Assembly (NCBI RefSeq): GCF_006716305.1 | Contig: NZ_VFOU01000001.1 | Coordinates: 1 to 64,000, forward strand | Length of the DNA: 64,000 nt | Reading direction: 5' to 3' | Origin: Enteractinococcus coprophilus | GTDB taxonomy: Bacteria > Actinomycetota > Actinomycetes > Actinomycetales > Micrococcaceae | Shown: one piece after another, positions 54,184 to 62,743 of the stretch | Layout of the letters: every line of letters starts with the position of its first letter | Numbering within the stretch: position 1 is the first letter of the stretch | Notes under the pieces: model-generated | What the model saw: the letters and a program-made list of their open reading frames with translations, nothing else | Database searches by the model: none | Told to the model about the DNA's origin: nothing | Position numbers and translations under genes: made by a program

Positions 54184-55959
54184 CTAAACGAATGTGGCGC
54201 GCACGGCGGCTTGAACTGCTGCATGTACCTCGGGCCGCTGGCTGCGATCCGAAATAACCTCCAGAACACGACGTCCCTGGGATGGGTCTCCAAGGACGTG
54301 GATCAGTTGTTGTTCCGAGGTGAGTCGCTCGTGTTTGATACCGTGCGCGGCGCACACCGCCCCGATGTCAACGGTGTGGGGTGTACCGAAAAAGCGTTCG
54401 ACCACCGATGACATACCGGGGCGAGTGGCCACTTCACCGTGTTCGAGCCCGTGGAAAATAGCGCCACCGGAATCATTGATCACGACGATATCGAGATTGG
54501 GTTCTTGTTCTGTGGGACCGATCAACAGCCCGTTGGTGTCATAAAGAAACGTGAGGTCTCCGACCATCAGGGTAGTGCGTTGATTCGTTGCCAGACTGAT
54601 GCCGGTCGCCGTCGAGATCGTACCGTCAATGCCGGCCAGCCCGCGGTGGGCAAAAACCGTTGAGGTCGCCTCGGACGGTGGCCGCCAGGCCAGATCGACG
54701 TCGCGAATCACCGACGAGGATCCCAGCACGAGTTGACCGAGTGCGGTCGCCGACACTAATTGGGCGGTGCGCATGGCCCCCGGCTTACCCACCACGTGTT
54801 GTCGTTGTGACAAGGCCTGCTCTAGGGCACGTTGGGCGCGCTGGGCGGCAGACTGCCAGGAACCAAGCCATCCTGGAGGACCGCTGCCGGCAAACTCGGC
54901 AAGCTCTTGTAGATCGGCGACCAACTGTTCTTTGCGCGCACCGGGTGAGAACCAACCGACCGGACGTGGATGGTACAGCGCGGACTTGATGTCATCACGT
55001 TTCAGTAACGCCTGAAGTTGGCGCGACAACGTGGGACGCCCAAAGAGCACGATGCGACGGATGTGCTTGCCTAGCCGGTGGGCCTGCTCGCCGACCCCAC
55101 CTTCGGGTCCCAACAGATACGGGTAGGCGGCAATAGCGTTGCGTGAAAACCGCGCATTGGAGGACGGTTCGGCGAATAACGGCAGCCCCAGGGCCAACGC
55201 GAAGTCGTGAGCGATCGGACCGGCACCATGCCCCGCAACGACTACGGTGTGACGTTCCCGCAGATTCGAGATGCCTACTAACTGGTCGTGATACGACTGC
55301 CCGCGCTCGCGCCAGCGCTTATCAACGGTAAAACGCGGTTGGCCCGGTGCGGGGTGTAATACGGGCAGCACGCCGGTTTCTGCGTCGGGGACGACGGCGA
55401 GCGCATCGGGCTGCGGGATGAGCGGTTCACGGAACCGCACGTTGATGTGTACCGGACCGGTTGGTGAGCTTGCGGTGCCGGCTCCCACGGCCAGTGCGCC
55501 CATGACCGAGGCGTGGGTTTTTGCATAGTCTGCGGCGTCGCCGGTGACGGTAATGGAGGTGCGGGCGTGCACGCCAAAGATATTGCGCTGATCGGTGGTT
55601 TGATTTGCGCCGGTAAATTGGACTTCCGTTGGACGGTCGGCGGTGACGGCGACCAGGCGGATATCGGCGTGCGCGGCTTCCATCATCGCGGGTAACAGGT
55701 TGCCGGCGGCGGTGCCCGACGTCGTGACCACGGCTGCGGGGTGGCCGGAGGCCAGAGCGATACCCAGCGCGGTAAATGCCGCAGAGCGTTCATCAATGCG
55801 GACGTGTAATCGCATCGTTTCAGGATCGGCGGTTTCAGCCAGTGCGTACACGAGTGGTGCCGAGCGCGAGCCTGGCCCGATGACAACGTGTTGCACCCCG
55901 GAATCGCGCAGTGCGGTGATGATGGCTCGTGCGGTATCCATGGAATCCATGCGCTCCAT
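54184..55959 (-). CDS. menD: 2-Succinyl-5-enolpyruvyl-6-hydroxy-3-cyclohexene-1-carboxylate synthase
   Basis: A ThDP enzyme that condenses 2-oxoglutarate and isochorismate in menaquinone synthesis. The 591-aa product has GPGSRSAPLVYAL, RIDERSAAFTALGIALASG (active-site glutamate), TTSGTAAGNLLPAMMEA and the ThDP motif GDLTFLYDTNGLL near 490-505. It follows menC by one base. The start could be any of three clustered Met codons at 55959, 55950 or 55941; GGAG lies three bases before the second and eleven before the third. Confidence 0.94.
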   Translation of the reverse strand: MERMDSMDTARAIITALRDSGVQHVVIGPGSRSAPLVYALAETADPETMRLHVRIDERSAAFTALGIALASGHPAAVVTTSGTAAGNLLPAMMEAAHADIRLVAVTADRPTEVQFTGANQTTDQRNIFGVHARTSITVTGDAADYAKTHASVMGALAVGAGTASSPTGPVHINVRFREPLIPQPDALAVVPDAETGVLPVLHPAPGQPRFTVDKRWRERGQSYHDQLVGISNLRERHTVVVAGHGAGPIAHDFALALGLPLFAEPSSNARFSRNAIAAYPYLLGPEGGVGEQAHRLGKHIRRIVLFGRPTLSRQLQALLKRDDIKSALYHPRPVGWFSPGARKEQLVADLQELAEFAGSGPPGWLGSWQSAAQRAQRALEQALSQRQHVVGKPGAMRTAQLVSATALGQLVLGSSSVIRDVDLAWRPPSEATSTVFAHRGLAGIDGTISTATGISLATNQRTTLMVGDLTFLYDTNGLLIGPTEQEPNLDIVVINDSGGAIFHGLEHGEVATRPGMSSVVERFFGTPHTVDIGAVCAAHGIKHERLTSEQQLIHVLGDPSQGRRVLEVISDRSQRPEVHAAVQAAVRATFV

Positions 55960-55960
55960 C

Positions 55961-56971
55961 CTACGCGTTCTGCACTAACACTCCGTGCGCCGTTGCCAAT
56001 CGCTTCTGCCACCAGCGTTGCCGGTCGGCGGGCAGTTTCAACTGTTTGAGCACTTGTGGATCAGGGACCGGCGCCGGCCCGGGGGTGAGCACACCGTCCA
56101 CCGGGAGCGCGGGCTTGGCAGGTTCCGTAGCAAATAAAGCTGCGGTGGCCAGACCGCAGGCATGTTCCAGGCGTGGCAGTGCGGCGGCGAGCGCGACCCC
56201 TGCGGCAATCCCGACTGAGGAATCCAGAGCCGAGGACACAACGGCGTCTAGGCCTGCCTGTTCGACGATGGACAGCGCCCGGCGCACCCCGCCCAGCGGT
56301 TGCACCTTGACCACAATCAGATCAGCAGCATTGGCTTGGGCAACGGCCAATGGGTCGGTTTCCTTGCGGACTGCTTCGTCAGCAGCGATCAACACCGTAC
56401 TGCCCGCTGCGCGCAAGGCGGCACGCAGCCGAGCTAGAGGTTCGATACCGGGCACTGGCTGTTCGGCGTAGCGCAGAAACGGCAGTGCAGTAATAACTTC
56501 GACAGCTTCCTGATGCGTGTATCCCGCGTTGGCGTCGATGCGAATATCGGCATCGGGCAATAGTTCATGCACCCGCTTGACCCGGGCAATGTCTGTTGCG
56601 AGATCACCTTCGGCGACTTTGACTTTCACCGCTGGGACCGGTCCGAATTTAGCTAACACCGACTCAACATCGTCGACAGCAACCGCCGGCACCGTCGCAT
56701 TGACCGGAACCGTATCGCGGACAGGTTCGGGCCAACCGTGCCACCCGGCTTCGATGCTCGCAGATAACCACCTGGCGGATTCGTCGGGGCCATATTCAGG
56801 AAATGGTGAGAACTCAGCCCAGCCGCGGGGCCCTTTGATGAGCATGACTTCCCGCAGGGTGGTGTTGCGAAAAGTCGTGTTCATGGGCAACCCGATCGCC
56901 ACGGCGTTTGTGGCTAATTCGTCCAGAGCAACGTCAGCATTTAGCGGTAAGATGTGTGAGTTGTCGACCAT
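55961..56971 (-). CDS. menC: o-Succinylbenzoate synthase
   Basis: An enolase-superfamily dehydratase, the next menaquinone step after MenD and MenH. The 336-aa product keeps the catalytic lysine in VKVKVAEG, RIDANAGYTHQEA (metal Asp), AEQPVPG and AADEAVRKE (metal Glu/Asp), and VKVQPLGG (second lysine). Gene order menC-menD, with a gap of one base, implies translational coupling. It is divergent from the PAP2 gene with only 18 bases between the starts, so promoters must overlap coding sequence or each other. Confidence 0.93.
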   Translation of the reverse strand: MVDNSHILPLNADVALDELATNAVAIGLPMNTTFRNTTLREVMLIKGPRGWAEFSPFPEYGPDESARWLSASIEAGWHGWPEPVRDTVPVNATVPAVAVDDVESVLAKFGPVPAVKVKVAEGDLATDIARVKRVHELLPDADIRIDANAGYTHQEAVEVITALPFLRYAEQPVPGIEPLARLRAALRAAGSTVLIAADEAVRKETDPLAVAQANAADLIVVKVQPLGGVRRALSIVEQAGLDAVVSSALDSSVGIAAGVALAAALPRLEHACGLATAALFATEPAKPALPVDGVLTPGPAPVPDPQVLKQLKLPADRQRWWQKRLATAHGVLVQNA

Positions 56972-56989
56972 GTAGTTAGTCTAGGCTCA

Positions 56990-57961
56990 ATGATGTATTC
57001 CGACCCTGTCCATCACCTGCCGGAGGATAATCTGCCGGCCTCCCAACCGGAGCGCCGGATTATTCGCGCGCCCGGGTCCAGAATATGGGCCTGGCTGGTA
57101 CTAGCAGCTGTCATGATCGCAGGGTTCGTGGCAACCTATCGGGTCTTTGTGGTCTCATCTCAGGGACAAATCTTGGATCATGCCGCGCTGGCTTCGGCAG
57201 AGGTCCGGCTCCAATCACTGCATGCGGCCTCGGTGAGCCTGTTGGCTGACCTGCCGATCGTTGTCGCAGCAATTTCCGCAGCCGGGTTCTTAGTACTCAC
57301 ATTGTGGCGACGACGATGGGCCGCCTCGCTGATCGTAGCGCTGACGTTTGCCGCCGCCAATTTCACGACCCAGATGCTGAAAGTGCTACTCGATCGCCCC
57401 GAACTGGCCAACGGCGTGCCGTACTACACGGGCAATTCCTTACCCTCCGGTCATGTGACATTTGCCACCGCAACCTTTGCTGCGGTGTTCTTATTGGTCG
57501 CTCCCCGCTGGCGTTCGACGGTGGGACTGGTCGGCATGATTTTCTCGGCCACCGTAGGCGTGGCAACCTTTTTCGACGGCTGGCACCGGCCAGCTGACAT
57601 TGTGGCCGCCTACCTCGTCGTTGGGTTATGGACGCTGATCGGTGGCTTCATCATCTACAGAGTGTCTGCCGACTACAACGTCATTTCTGCCCGCTCTCGC
57701 GCCAAGCACGCCTCACTCAGCGAAATCCTGTTATGGCTGTTGGCCGTCGTCGGGGTCGGTGGTTCGGTGGGCATGTTATTTCTCGGGCTTGGCGAGTTGC
57801 CAACCCATTTCGACCAGGTCACCCCATCGCTGCGCTGGTTTATGTTTGGCACGACGCTCATTGGTGGTGCGGCCTGTCTGGTCTGCGCGCTGTTGACCAG
57901 TTTCTTCCGCTGGGAAGCCGGCCGTGAGGCCGCTCGCGACCGCCGCTATGGTGTGCGTTAA
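56990..57961 (+). CDS. PAP2-family membrane phosphatase
   Basis: A 323-aa protein with about six helices and the PAP2 signature: KVLLDRPEL (first motif), SLPSGHVTFA (second) and FDGWHRPADIVAAYL (third, catalytic His). Such enzymes dephosphorylate lipid phosphates, for example undecaprenyl diphosphate or phosphatidic acid. The start has no ribosome site and lies 18 bases from the divergent menC start, consistent with leaderless translation. Confidence 0.9.
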   Translation: MMYSDPVHHLPEDNLPASQPERRIIRAPGSRIWAWLVLAAVMIAGFVATYRVFVVSSQGQILDHAALASAEVRLQSLHAASVSLLADLPIVVAAISAAGFLVLTLWRRRWAASLIVALTFAAANFTTQMLKVLLDRPELANGVPYYTGNSLPSGHVTFATATFAAVFLLVAPRWRSTVGLVGMIFSATVGVATFFDGWHRPADIVAAYLVVGLWTLIGGFIIYRVSADYNVISARSRAKHASLSEILLWLLAVVGVGGSVGMLFLGLGELPTHFDQVTPSLRWFMFGTTLIGGAACLVCALLTSFFRWEAGREAARDRRYGVR

Positions 57962-57994
57962 CCTCGAGGTAGAAAAACGTTCTAGGATATTTCC

Positions 57995-59464
57995 ATGTCA
58001 ACGTTGCGCACAGTGAATCACCGGGACGTCGAACCCAAAAATAAACTCGACAAGTTCTTCAAAATTTCCCAACGCGGTTCAACGATCGGTGCCGAAGTTC
58101 GCGGCGGGCTCGCGACCTTCCTCGCCATGAGCTACATCATTGTGCTCAACCCGCTTGTCCTGTCCGGACCAGATGGTTCCGGTAACACTCTGGGGATCTC
58201 CGCGGTCGCAGCTGCAACTGCACTGATCGCCGCCATCATCACCTTCCTGATGGGACTGTGGGCCAACCACCCCTTCGGTCTGGCCGCCGGACTGGGTGTC
58301 AACGCTCTGCTGGCCATCACCATCGCCACCACCCCGGACCTAACCTGGCCCGAAGTCATGGGCCTGGTCGTTATCGCAGGACTGGTCATGATCCTGCTGG
58401 TCTTGACTGGCTTTCGAACCGCGGTCTTCCGCGCCGTCCCGGATGCCATCAAGACCGGCATCGTCGTTGGCATTGGCTTTTTCATTACCCTCATCGGCTT
58501 AGTCAATGCAGGATTTGTGCGTCGCGTTCCCGATGAAGCCGGCACCACCGTCCCATTGGGACTCGGCGTTGGCGGGGAGTTGTCAGGCTGGCCAGTCTTA
58601 GTATTTGTCATCGGGTTGGCCGTGACCGCAATTCTCGTTGTGCGTCAGGTGCGCGGCGCGATTCTCATCGGAATTGTCGTGTCCACCGTGTTAGCCAACG
58701 TCTTCGAGGCCGTCTTTGACATTGGGCCTTCGATTGATGCCGCCGATAATGTCAATCCCGAAGGTTGGAGCTTAGTTGCTCCCTCGATGCCCGGCTGGAG
58801 CGCACCGGACCTCAGCCTGCTGGGCAACTTCTCGTTTGGTGCATTTAGCTCCATCGGTTCGATCGCCGCCTCACTCTTGGTCTTCGCGATCCTGCTGTCA
58901 GTCTTCTTCGACGCGATGGGCACATCAGTCGGCCTGGCCCGCGAAGCCGGCAACGTGGACGACGTCGGCAATATCCCAAACCTCGACCGGGTGCTGCTGG
59001 TTGACGCGCTGGGTGTCACCGCCGGGGGCGCCGGCTCGGCGTCGTCGACCCAGATTTTCGTTGAATCCGGCACCGGCATTGGCGAAGGCGCCCGCACCGG
59101 ATTCGCCTCGATTGTCACCGGGGTGCTGTTCTTGGCCGCGATGTTCCTCACCCCGCTGATCTACCTGGTCCCCTTCGAAGCCGTAGCCCCGGCTCTAGTG
59201 ATTGTCGGGTTCATGATGGTTTCCCAGGTCCGCCAAATTGATTGGAACGACGTCGGCGCCTCCATCCCCGCATTTATTACCTTCGCCCTGATGCCCTTTA
59301 CCTACTCGATCGTCAACGGCATTGGCGCCGGAATCATTGCTTATGCCGTGATTCGCACCGGTCAAGGCCGCGGACGCGAAGTCCACCCGCTGCTGTGGGT
59401 CGTGGCCGTAGCATTTGTGTTCTATTTCGGAATGGGCGTATTCCAGGGCATGCTGGGACTGTAG
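57995..59464 (+). CDS. NCS2-family purine permease (AzgA-type)
   Basis: A 489-aa transporter with about 12 helices. The AzgA group markers are TIGAEVRGGLATFLAMSYIIVLNPLVLS near the start, GLAAGLGVNALLA, FDAMGTSVGLAREAG and the second motif near VESGTGIGEGARTGFASIVTG. It should move guanine, hypoxanthine or adenine with protons. No purine catabolic genes are beside it. Confidence 0.93.
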   Translation: MSTLRTVNHRDVEPKNKLDKFFKISQRGSTIGAEVRGGLATFLAMSYIIVLNPLVLSGPDGSGNTLGISAVAAATALIAAIITFLMGLWANHPFGLAAGLGVNALLAITIATTPDLTWPEVMGLVVIAGLVMILLVLTGFRTAVFRAVPDAIKTGIVVGIGFFITLIGLVNAGFVRRVPDEAGTTVPLGLGVGGELSGWPVLVFVIGLAVTAILVVRQVRGAILIGIVVSTVLANVFEAVFDIGPSIDAADNVNPEGWSLVAPSMPGWSAPDLSLLGNFSFGAFSSIGSIAASLLVFAILLSVFFDAMGTSVGLAREAGNVDDVGNIPNLDRVLLVDALGVTAGGAGSASSTQIFVESGTGIGEGARTGFASIVTGVLFLAAMFLTPLIYLVPFEAVAPALVIVGFMMVSQVRQIDWNDVGASIPAFITFALMPFTYSIVNGIGAGIIAYAVIRTGQGRGREVHPLLWVVAVAFVFYFGMGVFQGMLGL

Positions 59465-59482
59465 TTCCCTATAGTGGAGACC

Positions 59483-61660
59483 ATGACTTCTACCCCTCCA
59501 AAAGCTCAAAGAAAACCGGTCACCGCCCGCTATCACGGCGTGGACCTGGTCGATGAATGGGACTGGCTCAAAGACCCTGACGACCCCGCGGTCATTGCGC
59601 ACCTAGAGGCCGAGAACGCCTACACCGACGCCGTCACTGCCGACCAGCAGCCGTTGCGTGAGACGATCTTTGCCGAGATTAAATCACACACCGTGGAAAC
59701 CGACATGTCGGTGCCCTCACGCATTGATGACTGGTGGTACTTCACCCGCACCGAAGAAGGTGCACAGTACGCGGTGCACTGTCGAGTACCGGTAGAACAC
59801 GACTCCTGGGAGCCGCCACAAATTCAACGTGGTGTGCCGTTAGAGGGTGAACAAGTCATCCTGGACGGTAACGTCGAGGCCGAAAAAGTAGCATTCTTCT
59901 CGCTGGGTGGGATGACAGTCTCCCCCGATGGCAACCTGCTGGCGTATCTGGTCGATGAAACCGGCGACGAGCGTTTCACCCTGCGTGTTCGCGATCTGCG
60001 CGACGGTGAACAACTCCCCGATGAAATTTCCGGATTGTCCTATGGCATCGCTTTTGATCCTTCCGGCTCTCGCCTGTTCTACATGGAGCCCGACGAAGCC
60101 TGGCGCCCCTACCGCTTGCGTTCCCACCGCCTGGGCACTGATACCAATTTCGACGCCGTCATCCATCAAGAAGACGACCCCCAGATGTGGGGCGGTTTCG
60201 GGCTGAGCCCTGACAAAACCAAGCTCCTGTTGGAGCTGGGGAACTCGGAGGTCACCGAAACCCACATCTTGGATTTGACACAGATTGCCGCGCCCTTAGA
60301 ACTAGTGATCAGCCGCGACGAGCGCTCGCTGCACGATGTGGTGCCCGTGGGCGATCAGTACCTCATCACGCATAATCGTGCCGCTGATGGCACGCCGCTG
60401 CCCAATAACCAGGTTTCCATTGTTGACGCCGACAAAGTCACAGATCGCTCGGCCTGGCGCACGGTGTTTGAGCACTCGGCAACCGTCAAGCTCGACGGCG
60501 TAGGCGTGACCCGCGAGTACCTGTTTGCCGCAGTGCGCTCTGAGACCACGCCGCGCATGTGGTTCATGCCGCTTGAAGACATTGGCACCGAAAACCAGGC
60601 CGACGTCATCGAGCCTGCGTTCCCCGAGGAACTCTACTCTGCGGCCCCGATAGGCCAGCACATCGATTCGCCATATATCCGCCTGGGGTACACCTCCTGG
60701 ATTACCCCGTCGCAGGTGCTGGACTACGATCCCGCAACGAATTCCTCGAAACTACGCCGGCAGACTGAAGTTCCCGGTTATGATCCCGCACAATATTTGG
60801 TCGAGCGCTGGTGGGCGCCAGCCGAATCCACCGACCGCAGCGTCGCCATCCCGTTGACCGTTATTCGTCATAAAGATGTGGAGTGGAATGGCGACAACCC
60901 GGCGTTGATCTACGGATACGGGTCCTATGAGATGTCGATGGATCCCGGATTTGGGCCGTCGCGCTTGTCGCTATTAGATCGCGGCGTGATTTACGTCGTC
61001 GCGCATGTGCGCGGTGGCGGCGAGCTGGGTCGTACCTGGTATGAAAACGGGAAAAAACTGGCCAAGAAGAACTCCTTTACCGACTTTGTCGACGCCACGC
61101 GATTTGTTGCGTCATCCGGTTGGGTGCACCCTGACCGCATTGCCGCGATGGGCGGCTCGGCCGGCGGCCTGTTGATGGGTGCGGTATTGAATATGGCACC
61201 CGAACTGTACCGGGTGTGCGTAGCGCAAGTGCCCTTCGTGGATGCGTTGACCTCGATTCTAAACCCCGATCTGCCGCTAACCGCACTGGAGTGGGAGGAG
61301 TGGGGCAACCCAATTGAGGATAAGGAAGTCTTCGATTACATGCTCGACTACACTCCGTACCACAACGTGGCCTCCACCCAGTATCCGGCCATCGCGGCGG
61401 TGACCTCTCTGCATGACACTCGAGTGCTATATGTCGAGCCGGCAAAATGGGTGCAGAAATTGCGTGCCAACACCACATATGATCAAAACACCTCCTTAGC
61501 CGAAGGTGGTTCACCGATCGTATTGAAAACTGAGATGGATGGCGGTCACGGTGGCGCCTCTGGCCGATACCGCGCCTGGGAAGACCGGGCCTGGGATTTC
61601 GCTTTCATCCTCACCGCTCTCAATGCCCAAGAACGCGTCTTCAACCAGGAGAACTCATGA
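59483..61660 (+). CDS. ptrB: Oligopeptidase B (S9 family serine peptidase)
   Basis: A 725-aa cytoplasmic peptidase. The N-terminal seven-blade propeller region (about 60-400) precedes an alpha/beta-hydrolase domain with the nucleophile serine in GGSAGGLLMGAVLN, the aspartate in SLHDTRVLYVEPAKW and the histidine in GGHGGASGRYRAW. The Arg/Lys-specific oligopeptidase B is the closest fit. GTGGAGACC precedes the ATG at 59483. Its TGA overlaps the ddh start by four bases. Confidence 0.93.
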   Translation: MTSTPPKAQRKPVTARYHGVDLVDEWDWLKDPDDPAVIAHLEAENAYTDAVTADQQPLRETIFAEIKSHTVETDMSVPSRIDDWWYFTRTEEGAQYAVHCRVPVEHDSWEPPQIQRGVPLEGEQVILDGNVEAEKVAFFSLGGMTVSPDGNLLAYLVDETGDERFTLRVRDLRDGEQLPDEISGLSYGIAFDPSGSRLFYMEPDEAWRPYRLRSHRLGTDTNFDAVIHQEDDPQMWGGFGLSPDKTKLLLELGNSEVTETHILDLTQIAAPLELVISRDERSLHDVVPVGDQYLITHNRAADGTPLPNNQVSIVDADKVTDRSAWRTVFEHSATVKLDGVGVTREYLFAAVRSETTPRMWFMPLEDIGTENQADVIEPAFPEELYSAAPIGQHIDSPYIRLGYTSWITPSQVLDYDPATNSSKLRRQTEVPGYDPAQYLVERWWAPAESTDRSVAIPLTVIRHKDVEWNGDNPALIYGYGSYEMSMDPGFGPSRLSLLDRGVIYVVAHVRGGGELGRTWYENGKKLAKKNSFTDFVDATRFVASSGWVHPDRIAAMGGSAGGLLMGAVLNMAPELYRVCVAQVPFVDALTSILNPDLPLTALEWEEWGNPIEDKEVFDYMLDYTPYHNVASTQYPAIAAVTSLHDTRVLYVEPAKWVQKLRANTTYDQNTSLAEGGSPIVLKTEMDGGHGGASGRYRAWEDRAWDFAFILTALNAQERVFNQENS

Positions 61661-62619
61661 CCATCAAAGCTGGAATCGTTGGCTACGGAAACCTCGGCCA
61701 AGGGGTTGAATACCTCATCAACTCCCTTGACGATTTTGAACTCTTCGGCATCTTCTCACGCCGGGAAACACTAGATACCGACGCCGCCGTTTATCCGGTC
61801 GAGGATGCTGCCAACTACAAAGACGACATCGACGTGATGTTCCTGTGTGTTGGTTCTGCAACCGATATTCCGGAACAAGCTACGGGGTTTGCAGAACACT
61901 TCACGACCGTGGATACCTACGACAATCACTCAAAAGTTGCCGAGCATCGTGCCGCGATGGATAAAGTTGCGCGCGCGAATAACAACGTCGCAGTGATCTC
62001 TACCGGTTGGGATCCAGGCCTGTTCTCAATGAACCGGGTGCTGGGTCTGAGTCTCTTCCCCGAACCCGTACAGAACACGTTCTGGGGCAAAGGCCTATCG
62101 CAAGGTCACTCCGATGCAGTACGTCAGGTGGAGGGCGTCAAGCGAGGGGTCCAGTATACGATCCCGGCACAGGATGCGATCGATCAGGCACGTGCGGGCA
62201 ATGGTCAAGATCTATCGAAGACCGAGGCTCATGACCGTATCGTGTATGTCGTGGCAGACGAGGTTGACCACGAACGCATCCGCCAAGAAATCGTGACCAT
62301 GCCGGCCTACTTCGAACCGTACACCACCACTGTTCACTTCATCTCTGAAGACGAGTTCGAACGTGATCATCAAGGTGCTCCCCATGGTGGCTACGTCATC
62401 ACGACCGGGAACCTCCAAGGACACAACGCCAGCGTGGAGTTCAGCTTAGATCTGGAGTCGAACCCGAACTTCACCGCAGCGGCCATGGTCGCTTTTGGAC
62501 GTGCAGCAGCACGGTTGAAAGCACAAGGCCAGTCCGGTGCCTACACCGTATTGGAAGTACCGCTGTATTTGCTCAGCCCACAGTCACTCGAAGACCTGTT
62601 GGAATCCGAAATCATCTAA
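61657..62619 (+). CDS. ddh: meso-Diaminopimelate D-dehydrogenase
   Basis: It converts tetrahydrodipicolinate directly to meso-diaminopimelate with NADPH and ammonia. The 320-aa product has the NADP motif GIVGYGNLGQGVEYLI, FLCVGSATDIPEQ, DTYDNH, STGWDPGLFSMNRVL and WGKGLSQGHSDAVR, the last matching the family substrate loop. This single-step lysine route is typical of Corynebacterium and some Bacillus; its presence is notable. ATGA overlap with ptrB shows coupling. The terminator follows at 62634. Confidence 0.95.
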   Translation: MTIKAGIVGYGNLGQGVEYLINSLDDFELFGIFSRRETLDTDAAVYPVEDAANYKDDIDVMFLCVGSATDIPEQATGFAEHFTTVDTYDNHSKVAEHRAAMDKVARANNNVAVISTGWDPGLFSMNRVLGLSLFPEPVQNTFWGKGLSQGHSDAVRQVEGVKRGVQYTIPAQDAIDQARAGNGQDLSKTEAHDRIVYVVADEVDHERIRQEIVTMPAYFEPYTTTVHFISEDEFERDHQGAPHGGYVITTGNLQGHNASVEFSLDLESNPNFTAAAMVAFGRAAARLKAQGQSGAYTVLEVPLYLLSPQSLEDLLESEII

Positions 62620-62633
62620 CGCAAATTCCAATG

Positions 62634-62669
62634 TGTGGCGTGGCCAAACAATGCTTTGGCCACGCCACA
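62634..62669. terminator. Terminator of the ptrB-ddh unit
   Basis: A perfect 15-bp stem (62634-62648 with 62655-62669), loop CAATGC. It also lies downstream of the converging HNH gene. Confidence 0.85.
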
Positions 62670-62743
62670 GCATTTAACCCTTTAACTGCCCGGTAGATAT
62701 TGCACCGGCTGCCAGCTCCTGCGATGACAGACGCCGTCGAGGG

